In this document: positions 18,063 through 28,200 of the stretch, piece by piece | How the letters are laid out: each line of letters begins with the position of its first letter | How positions within the stretch are numbered: position 1 is the first letter of the stretch | Source of the DNA: Pirellulales bacterium | Lineage (GTDB): Bacteria; Planctomycetota; Planctomycetia; Pirellulales; Thermoguttaceae | Reading direction: 5' to 3' | Assembly (NCBI GenBank): GCA_016936015.1 | Contig: JAFGPV010000077.1 | Span: 1 to 58,776, forward strand | DNA length: 58,776 nt | Notes under the pieces: generated by a model | What the model was told of the DNA's origin: nothing | Seen by the model: the letters and a program-made list of their open reading frames with translations, nothing else | The model's database searches: none | Translations under genes and position numbers: made by a program

Positions 18063-19040
18063 ATGATTGCACTTTTAAAATACGGCAACTGGTCTCGGTA
18101 TTGCACACCCGGAAGCGCATTGGCTGGCATGTTTTTCATGATAGCCTGTTTGGCCGGGCTGGGCGGACTCCAGGCCGACGTGATTGCCAACTTCGACGGC
18201 GGAACTGACGCCGTGCCCGACGGCTACTTGGGGACTTCCGGTGACGGTTGGAACTCGCCCTGGTTGGAAAACAACGCAAGCACGGCGCCCCCAACACAGA
18301 ACACCGTTCTCAGTTCCGGGGGACCGATTCCCGACGGGGGCAACTACCTATCGGCGGTCATCATCCCAAGTCCGACGAGCACCACCGGAAGCCGCTACGC
18401 CCTGACGCGAGACTTCAGCACGGGCGTCGACCAGACGCAACCCTATCGCGTCGAGTTGACCTACCGAATTGACGAAGACGTCGACTCGGAGAACTCAACG
18501 TTCAACGACTATCATGATCGGTACGTAATCGCCGAGGGAGAAGGTGGAGACAATGACACCGGAACCCACAATTCCTGGTCGATTTACACCTATGGCGCCG
18601 ATGGTGATTACACTAATCCCGGCGCTGTCAAGATGTGGGCCTTCTACAGTGGACTAAGCGACGGTTCTGCATTTGATCCCGATCCCACCAGACTGATCAG
18701 CACGGGAATCGCGCTGACTACCGGTGGAACTTACCATTTCACAATTGATGTATTTCCCAATGCCGATCCATCGTTGTGCACCTGGAACGCGACGGTCGAT
18801 GACGGAACGGCTTCTTTCACCCAAAACAACATGGGCTTTCGTACCGGCTCTGGCGCCAAAACCTTTCTCTATTTTCTGACGAAGAAAAATAAAACTGTGC
18901 CGGCAGATGAGTATGACGATATTCGGAAGTTTTCCGTGGATGGAATTAGCATTAGCACCATCCCTGAACCTTCGACGTTCCTGCTGCTGGCGATGGGTTG
19001 CGGGCTATTATTGATATTTCGTCATCGACGACGCTACTGA
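18063..19040 (+). CDS. PEP-CTERM surface protein, 325 residues
   Basis: An exported protein expected to be sorted by exosortase (none in this window). ATG 18063 has a strong GGAGGAG ribosome binding site 5 bases upstream. The signal segment is residues 18-40 (PGSALAGMFFMIACLAGLGG). The middle (40-290) is an Asp/Gly/Thr-rich beta domain without a family I can name; it resembles concanavalin/LamG-like folds (VIANFDGGTDAVPDGYLG at its start). The C-terminus has the full sorting signal: IPEPSTFLLLAMGCGLLLIF then RHRRRY. It follows the fossil ECF gene, so it may be the orphaned target of a lost sigma/anti-sigma pair. Confidence 0.85.
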   Translation: MIALLKYGNWSRYCTPGSALAGMFFMIACLAGLGGLQADVIANFDGGTDAVPDGYLGTSGDGWNSPWLENNASTAPPTQNTVLSSGGPIPDGGNYLSAVIIPSPTSTTGSRYALTRDFSTGVDQTQPYRVELTYRIDEDVDSENSTFNDYHDRYVIAEGEGGDNDTGTHNSWSIYTYGADGDYTNPGAVKMWAFYSGLSDGSAFDPDPTRLISTGIALTTGGTYHFTIDVFPNADPSLCTWNATVDDGTASFTQNNMGFRTGSGAKTFLYFLTKKNKTVPADEYDDIRKFSVDGISISTIPEPSTFLLLAMGCGLLLIFRHRRRY

Positions 19041-19155
19041 ATTTTGCAGGCGGCATGGAGCCCACCGCTTTCGAGCGTGTTTCCCGGAGAAATGCCGCCG
19101 GTCGATAAAGTGGCTAATGTCGAGACCTCACAAGTCCCCGACTTGCGGGTAATCA

Positions 19156-19191
19156 TGAGTCTGTTCTCGGGAATTGCCGAGAACAGACTCA
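19156..19191 (+). terminator. Perfect 15-bp stem-loop after the PEP-CTERM gene
   Basis: GAGTCTGTTCTCGG at 19157-19170 pairs exactly with 19177-19190 around a 6-base loop, plus one flanking T-A pair. No T tract follows (AACTTGATTGG), so termination would be weak or factor-dependent. Confidence 0.5.
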
Positions 19192-19278
19192 ACTTGATTG
19201 GTAGAGAATGAAGGGCGGTTTTGTATAATGAACCGGTGAGGCCCGTTACAATCACACAACACTAAGGAAATTGACCTC

Positions 19279-20331
19279 ATGAAAAGACGCACGTTCCTCA
19301 GCATCTTTTTAGGAACCGCCACCCTGCTGACGCCCCTCTCGGTCGGCCGATGGGCTCAAGCGGCCGATCCGGTGAAGGCCGAGAAGGTCGCGGGCAAGAG
19401 CGCCGCCAAGAAATCGAAGCCGCCGGTCGCGCCGTTCGTGCCCGGTTCGTGGACCATTGCGATCATGCCGGACATTCAGCACTACTCGACCTACTACCCC
19501 GGGCTGACCCGGCTGCAGACGCAATGGATCGTCGAGAACAAGGAAAAGCACAACATCGTTTACGTATTGCAAAACGGCGATCTGACCAACCATAACACAC
19601 CGAAGGAATGGAAACGGGCTTCCCGAGGCCTGGGGATCCTCGACGGAGTCGTCCCCTATGCCCTCGTCCCGGGAAATCACGACTATGCCCAGGGAAACGC
19701 GAAGGACCGCTCGACACGAATCAACAACTACTTTCCCCCCAGCCGATTCCAAGATTGGCCCACCTTCGGCGGAACGATGGCGCCGGGACACATCGAAAAC
19801 AACTATCACCTGTTCGAAGCGGGCGGAATCAAGTGGATCATCGTCGGCCTGGAATTCGGACCGCGGGACGCCACGCTGCAATGGGCCGACCAGATCCTGA
19901 AGAAGTACTCGGACCGCAAGGCCATCGTCTTTACGCACGCCTACCTGTATTGCGATTCAACGCGACTGGATTGGGCGAAGAAGGAAAAAACACAGCAAGG
20001 CAATCCCCATAAGTACGGGACCGCCGGCGGCGTCAACGACGGCGAGGAAATGTGGAACAAGCTCCTCCGCAAACATGCCAACCTCTTCATGGTCATCAAC
20101 GGCCATATAGCGGGCGACGGCCTGGGATTCCAGGTCAGCAAGGGCGATCATGGGAATCTGGTCAACGAAATGTCGGTCAATTACCAGCGGCAGCCCTTGA
20201 AGGGCGGGGCATGGCTCCGCTTGTTGGAGTTCCGGCCCGATGGAAAGACCGTCCAAGCGCGAACCTATAGTCCGCTCTATGAAGAGCACAAAACAGACGA
20301 GCAGAACCAATTCATCTTCACGATCAAGTGA
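19279..20331 (+). CDS. Exported calcineurin-like metallophosphoesterase
   Basis: A phosphoesterase of the binuclear-metal family, exported. The N-terminus MKRRTFLSIFLGTATLL resembles a Tat signal (twin Arg, then TFL). Metal motifs in order: MPDIQHY near residue 63 (D-x-Q/H variant), NGDLTNHN near 99, VPGNHDYAQ near 133, FTHAYLYC near 218 and NGHIAGDG near 275. The length of 350 suits a single domain plus signal. The rhamnosidase gene starts 17 bp downstream, so they are probably one transcript for degrading an external substrate such as a phosphorylated or pyruvylated glycan (inference). Confidence 0.88.
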   Translation: MKRRTFLSIFLGTATLLTPLSVGRWAQAADPVKAEKVAGKSAAKKSKPPVAPFVPGSWTIAIMPDIQHYSTYYPGLTRLQTQWIVENKEKHNIVYVLQNGDLTNHNTPKEWKRASRGLGILDGVVPYALVPGNHDYAQGNAKDRSTRINNYFPPSRFQDWPTFGGTMAPGHIENNYHLFEAGGIKWIIVGLEFGPRDATLQWADQILKKYSDRKAIVFTHAYLYCDSTRLDWAKKEKTQQGNPHKYGTAGGVNDGEEMWNKLLRKHANLFMVINGHIAGDGLGFQVSKGDHGNLVNEMSVNYQRQPLKGGAWLRLLEFRPDGKTVQARTYSPLYEEHKTDEQNQFIFTIK

Positions 20332-20348
20332 TTTGCCGGGGGAGCAAC

Positions 20349-22475
20349 ATGATGTCGCCGTGTTTTTTGACGATTCTCGTGTCAAGCGCGATCCTCTGCG
20401 GCCCGGATACGGTGGGCGAAGCGCCCGACGGCCTGATGGTGGAGTTTCTTCAAGGTCCCGCGGTGATCGGCGTTGCAGACCGCGAGCCGGAATTCGGCTG
20501 GATTACCCACTCGCCCCGTCCCAACGATGTTCAGACCGCGTATCGCATTCTGGTCTCGACCAGTCTGGCATCACTTGAGAAAAAGCAAGGCGACATGTGG
20601 GACAGCGGCAAGGTTGATTCCGCGTCGTCGATCAACGTCTCATACGGTGGCAAGTCGCTAGCCCCGCGTCAGACCTGCTACTGGACGGTCAAAACGTGGC
20701 GCAGTCTGGGCGGCGAAAGCCCTTGGGCAGCTCCTCAGAAATTCACCATGGACGGTTTTCTCGACGGCTACTGCACTTCTCGATATCCTCTTTGCCAGAC
20801 CGAGATTTCTCCGCGGAAGATTCTGAAGAAAAATCCCGGGCGCTATCTCATCGATTTTGGGAAAGTGGCCTTCGGCTATCTCAAATTGAACCTGCCTCAG
20901 CCGACAGCGCAGTTGGAAGTCCACTTCGGCGAACGCGGTGATGACTGCGGCATCAATAGGAAGCCGGGCGGAAGCGTACGCTATTATCGGGTGGTTTTGG
21001 ATGCGAATGCTCAGCCCGAAGAAGATGGATGTTTCTACGTCCATCCGCCCAGAGACCGCCGGAACACAGGCGCCGATGCCGTGCTCTTGCCGGCGGAAAT
21101 AGGCACGGTCGCTCCGTTCCGATTCGTGGAGATTGTCAACGGTCCGGCGAACCTTACCGCGTCGATGATTCGCCAGGTTGCCGTACACTATCCTTTTGAC
21201 GAGGAAGCATCAAGCTTCCAATCGTCCAGCCGGGTTCTTGATAACGTCTGGGCGCTGTGCAAGTACAGCATGAAGGCCACGAGTTTCGCCGGCGTGTACT
21301 CCGCCGGCGACCGAGAGCGGATCCCCTACGAGGCGGATTCGTATATCAATCAACTCTCCCACTATGCGACGGATCGCGAGTATACGTTGGCCCGTTATAG
21401 TCACGAGTACTCTCTGCGGCACCCCACCTGGCCCACCGAATGGAAACACCACAGCGTCTTTATGGCCTGGGCAGACTACATGTATACCGGCGACAAGGAA
21501 TCCTTGATTCAGAACTACCGCATTCTGAAATCCAAGAAAACCTTGGAGCAATACGCCCGGAGCGACGGCCTGCTCAATACCGATGGACTCAAGGACATCG
21601 TCGATTGGCCCGCGGTAGAACGTGATAATTTCGACTTCCGGGCGGTGAACACGGTCGTTAACGCCTTTTACTACAGGACACTCGTGGAGATGGTCGATCT
21701 TGCCAATGCAATCGGCCAGAAGCGCGACGCCGCTGAGTATCGGAAGAAGGCGGCTCAGGTCAAGCTTGCGTTTAATGAAGTGTTTTTCGATCCCCAACGA
21801 GGCGTCTACGTCGACGGGGAAGGTTCTAAGCATGCGTCGCTTCACGCCAACATGATGCCGCTGGCTTTCGACCTGGTCCCCGAGAAGCGGATGGACCGAG
21901 TCGCCGATTACGTGGTCTCGCGCGGCATGGCTTGCAGCGTGTACGGCGCGCAATACCTGCTTGAAGCGCTCTATCACGCCGGACGCGATGAGGTCGCCCT
22001 GGAGCGGATGACTTCCAAGGGCCTCCGCAGTTGGTACAACATGCTCCGGGTCGGATCCACCATCACGCTGGAAGCCTGGGATGATCGCTTCAAGCCCAAT
22101 CAGGACTGGAATCACGGCTGGGGAGCGGCTCCCGCCAATATCATTTCGCGATACGTACTCGGCGTCCGTCCCCTGGAACCCGGCTTCCGCAAGGTGCTGA
22201 TCCGGCCGCAACCGGGTACACTGCGGTCCGCTTCCGGTACGATCCCTACCATCCGTGGTCCGATTAAGGTCTCCTTGAAGAATGAGCGCGGCAAAACATT
22301 TATCCTGAACGTTGACATTCCGGTAAACGTCACGGCCAAAGTGGGACTGCCGTACCGGGGAAATCCGTCGCCCACAATCACGTTAGACGGCAAGGATCTA
22401 AAAGTGACAAGCCACGAAGGGAGTTACTTTGTGGATGGAATCGGATCCGGGTCTCACGTGTTGATCTGTCATTAG
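20349..22475 (+). CDS. Alpha-L-rhamnosidase, GH78 family
   Basis: Releases terminal L-rhamnose from plant or algal glycans. ATG 20349 follows a GGGGGAGC ribosome binding site; the longer frame from 20328 overlaps the previous stop. There is a short signal (FLTILVSSAILCGPD). An Fn3-like rhamnosidase domain follows at about 30-135 (AYRILVSTSLASL and QTCYWTVKTW), then a beta-sandwich region (RYLIDFGKVAFGYLKLNL). The (alpha/alpha)6 barrel has the catalytic region AGDRERIPYEADSYI near residue 322, whose Glu is the expected general acid. LEAWDDRF near 575 supplies the expected general base, and GHWGAAPAN-type DWNHGWGAAPA follows. At 708 residues it is shorter than many GH78 enzymes because the usual N-terminal lectin domains are few. 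Confidence 0.92.
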   Translation: MMSPCFLTILVSSAILCGPDTVGEAPDGLMVEFLQGPAVIGVADREPEFGWITHSPRPNDVQTAYRILVSTSLASLEKKQGDMWDSGKVDSASSINVSYGGKSLAPRQTCYWTVKTWRSLGGESPWAAPQKFTMDGFLDGYCTSRYPLCQTEISPRKILKKNPGRYLIDFGKVAFGYLKLNLPQPTAQLEVHFGERGDDCGINRKPGGSVRYYRVVLDANAQPEEDGCFYVHPPRDRRNTGADAVLLPAEIGTVAPFRFVEIVNGPANLTASMIRQVAVHYPFDEEASSFQSSSRVLDNVWALCKYSMKATSFAGVYSAGDRERIPYEADSYINQLSHYATDREYTLARYSHEYSLRHPTWPTEWKHHSVFMAWADYMYTGDKESLIQNYRILKSKKTLEQYARSDGLLNTDGLKDIVDWPAVERDNFDFRAVNTVVNAFYYRTLVEMVDLANAIGQKRDAAEYRKKAAQVKLAFNEVFFDPQRGVYVDGEGSKHASLHANMMPLAFDLVPEKRMDRVADYVVSRGMACSVYGAQYLLEALYHAGRDEVALERMTSKGLRSWYNMLRVGSTITLEAWDDRFKPNQDWNHGWGAAPANIISRYVLGVRPLEPGFRKVLIRPQPGTLRSASGTIPTIRGPIKVSLKNERGKTFILNVDIPVNVTAKVGLPYRGNPSPTITLDGKDLKVTSHEGSYFVDGIGSGSHVLICH

Positions 22476-22477
22476 AG

Positions 22478-22497
22478 GGCGCGGTACAGCGCCGTTT
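22478..22497 (+). terminator. Short hairpin after the rhamnosidase gene
   Basis: GGCGC (22478-22482) pairs with GCGCC (22489-22493), followed by GTTTTGT, a modest T-rich tail. It starts 3 bp after the stop codon and could end the phosphoesterase-rhamnosidase transcript. Confidence 0.5.
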
Positions 22498-22715
22498 TGT
22501 CGAACATGCCTGATGACCGACAACGGCCAATACGAATTCCGCGTCGGTTCGCATAACCTTTTTGCGGCAGATGCGAACCGGCATCTAGAGTACAACTCAG
22601 TGCTATCCAGGGCGTATTCGTCTCCTGGGAAGTTGCCCTTGGCGACAAATGGGGTGATTGTCCTATCTTTTTACGCAACATGATGTTACGACTGATCGCT
22701 CTCTTCATCCTCTGT

Positions 22716-22759
22716 ATTTCCGCATTTTTTTCCTCAGGATTTGCGGCCAGCGTACAATA
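22716..22759 (+). promoter_or_regulatory. Conserved ECF-gene upstream element, copy 2
   Basis: Near-identical to 17661-17704 ahead of the fossil sigma gene. It ends 49 bp before the TTG start. The region between the rhamnosidase stop and this element (22498-22715) shows nothing else I can support. The conserved words could be an autoregulated ECF promoter; I cannot assign -35 and -10 boxes with confidence. Confidence 0.6.
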
Positions 22760-22807
22760 ATTTTTTGGGGGATACCCCAGGGGCCTCACGAGTCAAAGGG
22801 AGTTGGG

Positions 22808-23353
22808 TTGGGACCGTCAGAATCAAAAAGTGCGAAGGCCGCTCGTTTTACGACGTTGCTTCATCACAGCCGCGGTCGGATCTTCGGCTATATTTATTCT
22901 CTCGTCCATAACCAGGCGGACACGGAGGATTTGTTCCAGGAGACCGCCGTCCAACTTTGGAAGAAATTCGACGATTTCGATCCCGACGGCGACTTCGGCC
23001 GTTGGGCAACGCGATTCGCACACTATACCGTACTCAATTTCATTCGCGTCAATAGCCGCCGGCGGACCTTCTTCAGCGAGGAGTTGCTTCAACAAATCGC
23101 AGAGGTCCACGAACGCGAAGAGACGGAATTGTATTTGGCTCGCACCGAAGCCCTAAACCGTTGCTTCGATCGCCTTCCGGAGGCGGATCAGCAACTTGTC
23201 GAGTCTTGCTACGCGGGCGGTCGCACCATGAAAGAAGTGGCGGTCGAGAAGCGGCGCACAGTTGACGCAATCTACCAGGCGATGAGCCGCATTCGACGCG
23301 CGCTTCTGGCATGTATCGAGAAAACGCTGACAAGGAGCGTCGCCGATGGATAA
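22808..23353 (+). CDS. ECF sigma factor, Rhodopirellula/Verrucomicrobium type
   Basis: Extracytoplasmic-function sigma factor that should direct RNA polymerase to its regulon. TTG 22808 is chosen because an AAAGGGAG ribosome binding site sits 5 bases upstream and the fossil paralogue aligns from exactly this codon; the open frame starts earlier at 22658 but that part has no family match. Region 2 is about residues 8-75 (GRIFGYIYSLVHNQADTEDLFQE, then FGRWATRFAHYTVLNFIR). Region 4 is about 110-165 (CFDRLPEADQQLVESCYAGG, then HTH with TVDAIYQAMSRIRRALL). It overlaps the next gene by 8 bp, so sigma and its FecR-like partner are translationally coupled. The likely targets include the surface-protein genes that follow. 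Confidence 0.9.
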   Translation: MGPSESKSAKAARFTTLLHHSRGRIFGYIYSLVHNQADTEDLFQETAVQLWKKFDDFDPDGDFGRWATRFAHYTVLNFIRVNSRRRTFFSEELLQQIAEVHEREETELYLARTEALNRCFDRLPEADQQLVESCYAGGRTMKEVAVEKRRTVDAIYQAMSRIRRALLACIEKTLTRSVADG

Positions 23354-24962
23354 CTATCCCCATTCCCTCGAACTTTTCGAGTTGGCCTGTGCAGCCTGCG
23401 AGGGGCGACTGGGAGCCGATTCATGGGCGAGGTTGGAGACATTGCTCAGCGAGAGCGACGAGGCGTGTGCTCTATGGGTGAAGTACATGCAACTCGACGC
23501 GGATCTCCGAGTTCTCGTGGCCACGTCCTCGGCGGAGCGACAGGCCCTTGGGAACCTGACTGCCACGGCGGGATTGCCGTTGCCCGTAGCGCCGACGGCA
23601 ACGCCGCCCGCAAGCCCTTGGTTTTACGTCCTCATGAGCGGCCTCGTGATGGCAACCGTGAGTATCGTTGTGGCCGTTTCGGCAGTGTTCTGGAGTCATT
23701 CAAAACCCACCATCCGCCCCGTCGCCCAATCACAGGACGCCGTGAAGTCAACGGCGAAGGACGTGCCGGGGAACGCGTTGAAAACGGCAGCGCCGAACGA
23801 CCTGATTCAACTCGTCCGACAACCGCAACAAGTGGCCGCCTTGTACAGCGCGAGCGGAGACGCGAGTTGGTCGGAAGGCGCCCGCTATCAGGTCGGACAA
23901 TTACTGCCACAAGGAACGCACTTGGAACTCCGGACCGGTACAGCGCAGATCAGCATGACCTGCGGCGCCGACGTGGTCCTTCAGTCGCCCTGCAGCATCG
24001 TGTTGATGGACGACCGGCTTGTGCAGCTCCTCACGGGTAAACTCACCGTGCAAGTGGCCAAATGGGCCACAGGCTTTGTCGTCGAAGCCCGTGGATTGAA
24101 GATTACCGATCTGGGAACGCGATTTGCGGTTTCGGCTGAGTCACACGATTCGACTGAGGCCCACGTGTTGGATGGTTCGGTACTGGCGAAATCCCTGCAA
24201 CCGGGCCGTGAACACGAAAAGCCGTTGCTGCTGCGGTCCGGGGAGGCGATCCGGGTCAATACGTCCAAAGGCGAATTCGACCGGTTTGAAGCCGAGGGAA
24301 ATCGGTTTGTGGACCAGTTCCACAACGTCCGTCCCTATCGGACGCTTGATTTGCCGAACACCGGAAAAGGCTTCGTGATTGGCTACGAGGATTCGAACTG
24401 GCGCATCACGGCGGGTCCCAAATCCATCGGCCCCTGGCCGCAGCCGGCATTCGTTACCCTACCCAACGTGCGGTACTTGGACAATGCGCCGGAAAATTCA
24501 CAGTGGATTTCCGTCAAAGGCGGCACCCGCCGCAGCGTGCCGCGAAACAAGGTATTCACTTTCGAGACGACCTTCGATCTGACGGGATTTGATCCAACGA
24601 CCGTGAGCGTCGTGGCGCAGATCCTGGCGGACAACGGCGTGAAGGCCATGCGTCTCAACGGCAAACCCGTTTCCATCGAGCCTTGGGTGGACAACATGAC
24701 CGGTCAGAAATTTCAGACGTTTCACGTCGTAGAAATCCGCAAAGGGTTTGTTCGGGGGATCAATCGAATTGAAATCGACGTATTCAACGGCATTTCCGCC
24801 GGTTACAGGAGCCCGAATCCGATGGCGCTGCGTGTCGAGTGGCAGGCCTTTGGATGCAGCGATATGACTGAGATGCGCAACAAAACAGGAAACGGCTCCG
24901 AGCAAGATCGCGATCAAGGGGGAAAACCGCTTTCCGCCCAGAACTCGCATCCTTCTCGTTAG
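23346..24962 (+). CDS. FecR-domain membrane protein (anti-sigma/sigma regulator) with C-terminal beta domain
   Basis: Predicted partner of the adjacent ECF sigma factor. Residues 1-60 form a small acidic helical domain like anti-sigma N-termini (LELFELACAACEGRLG). A single membrane segment lies at about 91-115 (FYVLMSGLVMATVSIVVAVS). A periplasmic FecR domain follows at about 160-290 (GAQISMTCGADVVLQSPCS-like and LTVQVAKWATGFVVEARGLK), with the ITDLGTRFAV core. The C-terminal 200 residues form a further beta-rich domain that looks like a carbohydrate-binding module, ending before an Asp/Asn/Ser tail. It may therefore sense a glycan outside the cytoplasmic membrane and release or activate the sigma factor (inference). 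Confidence 0.85.
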   Translation: MDNYPHSLELFELACAACEGRLGADSWARLETLLSESDEACALWVKYMQLDADLRVLVATSSAERQALGNLTATAGLPLPVAPTATPPASPWFYVLMSGLVMATVSIVVAVSAVFWSHSKPTIRPVAQSQDAVKSTAKDVPGNALKTAAPNDLIQLVRQPQQVAALYSASGDASWSEGARYQVGQLLPQGTHLELRTGTAQISMTCGADVVLQSPCSIVLMDDRLVQLLTGKLTVQVAKWATGFVVEARGLKITDLGTRFAVSAESHDSTEAHVLDGSVLAKSLQPGREHEKPLLLRSGEAIRVNTSKGEFDRFEAEGNRFVDQFHNVRPYRTLDLPNTGKGFVIGYEDSNWRITAGPKSIGPWPQPAFVTLPNVRYLDNAPENSQWISVKGGTRRSVPRNKVFTFETTFDLTGFDPTTVSVVAQILADNGVKAMRLNGKPVSIEPWVDNMTGQKFQTFHVVEIRKGFVRGINRIEIDVFNGISAGYRSPNPMALRVEWQAFGCSDMTEMRNKTGNGSEQDRDQGGKPLSAQNSHPSR

Positions 24963-25049
24963 AATCCCTAAACACGAGAAGAGGCTCATGGATTTTTGGG
25001 TTGCCGTGGGTAAATCCCTGCGCACATACCGGTGACGTAATATTTTGTT
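24963..25049. other. Noncoding leader region before the first giant gene
   Basis: The 299 bp between the FecR-like gene and the 1635-residue gene have no supported gene. They contain the shortened copy of the shared operator-like element (25050-25084) and a GGAGGT motif near 25131 that is not next to a start. Confidence 0.5.
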
Positions 25050-25084
25050 TTGCGATCGGCTAAAATCAATGCCTTGCATGGTGG
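25050..25084 (+). promoter_or_regulatory. Shared upstream element, shortened copy D
   Basis: TTGCGA (25050-25055), CTAAAATC (25060-25067) and TTGCATGG (25074-25081) follow the pattern of copies A-C but without the middle TTGCGCT, so the CTAAAATC to TTGCAT distance is 14 rather than 20 bases. It lies 178 bp ahead of the giant gene at 25262 and in the same direction. Confidence 0.5.
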
Positions 25085-25261
25085 AATGAAGAGGCACAAT
25101 CGGTTTATTATCCTTTTCATCCTCTATAACAGGAGGTAGCGAAACGACGCGTCGAGTCGGAACAGAGAGGGCTTGGTGCTTTTGTCTATTGTGGAGTGGA
25201 ACAACAAAGGCAAAGCGGTTGACACATCGTTTTCTGGTCTTCTTTCCCTGGTAGGTGCCTT

Positions 25262-28200
25262 ATGAAGCATATAAAAATTTCATTGATGGCCTGGATGATT
25301 ATTTTCCCGACAACCAACATCGTCTCTGCGGCAGTGGTCTGGGACGGGGGCAGCACGATCGACAGCAGTTTGGGAACCGCGGAAAACTGGGACGGCGACG
25401 CCCTTCCTTTGACTACCGACGACGTGGTGTTTACCGGCGACGTCCGAACCGATCCCCAGACCACTTCCGTGTCCCCGACTTATAATTCCATCACATTCGA
25501 CAGCAACGCCGACGCCTTCACCCTCGGGGGCACCGGCGTCTTGACGCTGGACTCTGACGTCGAAGCCATCATCAACAACAGCACGGAAACCCAAACCTTT
25601 AATGCCCCCGTGGCTTTTACGACCGGGCCGGACCTCTGGGCCAACTCGGGCAACATCGTCTTTAACGGCGATTTCGCGCTCGGCAACGCCACCTTGTATT
25701 ATTACGGCGAAACGAATACGGTCACGGTCAACGGGACGATCACCGGAGACCATAACATGCACGTCAAATCGGGAACTGTCGTTTTCACCGCGGATAACAG
25801 TTCCACGTTTACCGGAATCCTTACGGTCAACAACGAATCGATTGTGCGTCTTACCGTTTCCGGTGCGGCAGGATACAACGACGGTACGGCAGACACGCGC
25901 GTCTACATCCCGGGCGGCTCCGACTACGGCGGAATCGTGGAGTTGACCGGGGGCGTCACCATTGATAAACGGTTTCAGTGCCAGATGCGAGATGGTTCTT
26001 ACAGCGACACGCCGCACGTCCGCAGCATCGGAAACAACACCCTCCAGGGGCGAATCTATCCCCGCACGGGCGGCGCCTACCTCACTGTTGAATCCACCAG
26101 CGGTCTGTTGACCATCGAGTCCGCGATCGATCAGTCCGAATCGGGCGTCCGTTCGATCCAGTTCCTCGGCGAGGGCAACACCGTCATCACGGGGACCATG
26201 GCCGGTACCGCCACGGATCGAAGCTGGAGGGTGTCCAAATTGGGATCGGGTACGTTGACCTACGACAGCGCGGGGATCGACTACTTCGGCAACACGGGCG
26301 TCTTTGAGGGATCCCTCGTGCTGACCACGAACGCCTCCGCCGCGTTGGACGACTCTCCCGTGATCTTTGTGGGCGACACCGGGACGCTCAATATTTCAGC
26401 CGTCGGCCTGACGCTGTCCGACACCCAAACCCTCTGCGGCGGCGGTCTGGTCGTGGGCAACGTAGCAACCTCCAGCGGCACGGTCCTATCGCCCGGCGGC
26501 ACGGCTAACGCGCTCTTGTCGGAATTCACCGATACGCCCGGAACACTTTCCTTCAACGGGAATCTCACCGTGGCATTGGGCGCTTCGTTGCCGTGGGACC
26601 TCGCTGATGACAACACCGTCGGCAGCGGCGTGAACGACCTGATTTCCGTCACGGGCGATCTCGCCCTGAACGGTGGAACCATCGAGATCGCCATGCTGGA
26701 CGGCGCACTCCAGGCGGGCAGTTATCGACTGTTCAACTATACGGGAACGCTCAGCGGCAATGTCTCGTATCTGACCGTCAACGTTCCCGGCCTCGTCGGC
26801 TCCCGGCAGTCCGCCGTGCTGAGTCAATCCGTTCCGAACGAGATCAATCTCGACGTCACCGGAGGTCCCTTGGACCTTACGTGGGTGGGCGACGGCATCA
26901 GCAACGATTGGGACTTGCAAACCTCGGCCAATTGGTCGGGCGGGGAAGTGTTTTATAACACGGATTCCGTTACGTTTGATAACACCGGATCCAACTCGCC
27001 CGACGTGAATCTGATGGCGACCCTGGCACCGGCCGCCATGACCGTCAACTCCACGCAAGATTATACATTCGCCGGCTTTGGTGATCTGGAAGGGGACATC
27101 ACCGTCGTCAAGGAAGGCACAGGAAAATGGACCCTCGCCTATTACGGCACCAACACCTTCACCGGCACCATCGCGCTCAGTGGTGGAACAATGGCCATCA
27201 GCCGCGATGACACCTGGACCCTTGCCAGCGACCTCTCGGGCAGCGGAACGCTCGAGGTCGCCAGCCCCTCCGGCTATGGACTCCTGGAGCTGTCCGGGGA
27301 CAACTCCGCCTTCACCGGCCCGGTCGTGATCAGCGGCGGCACCCTCAAGGTAGACTCCGCCGCCGATATGGACCTTTCGGCCGGAATGCCCGCCATCACC
27401 ACCAGCGCCAAGCTCCAACTCGGCGGCTCAGACAACTTTACGGTCGATCGAGTCATTGACGGAACGGGTGAACTCGAAAAGGTGGGCGATAATACCGTGT
27501 ACGTGACCTCGGACATCCTTGCCCAAGGCACGTTGACCGTCACCGAGGGCAAATTGCAGTTCGGAGTGACCGGCGGCCAACTTACCGGCAAGCCGGGACC
27601 GGGCGACATCGTCACCAATGGCGCCGTGGTCTTCAACAGCGATCAGGCCTACGAGCTTGACAATACGATCAGCGGCTCGGGAGGCATTGATTTCGGACGA
27701 AATGCCTCCAACAGGGATTTGCTTCCCAACGCCGTGGTCACCCTCTCGGGCAACAATTCTTTCGACGGCGCCTGCGGCATCTATCAAGGCGTGGTCGTTG
27801 CGACGTCCAGCACCGCTTTCGGCAGCACGGCCGGTAGAACGAATATTTATTCCCATAACAGCGGACAAGCCGCCGGTCGGTTGGAACTGGACGGCTCGCT
27901 CGGCAATCTCGAGATCTGGGAAAACTTCAGAACCAGCGGTTCCGGCAGCACCCCCTTCCGGTACGACGGCCCTGGTTTGATCCGCAACACGGCCGGCGAC
28001 AATAAGATCAACGGCAATTTCGAGCTCGACGGCGGAGCGGGCGGCACGCTGATTAAAATCGCCGGGGGCTCCCTGGAATTGGGAGGCTCCATTTACAACA
28101 TCGACGATAATACCCTCCGACCCCTCGTCCTTGGCGGCGACACGGGAACTTCGGGAACCGTCACCGGATACATTGTCGATGGGACGGGATCCAATCGGAT

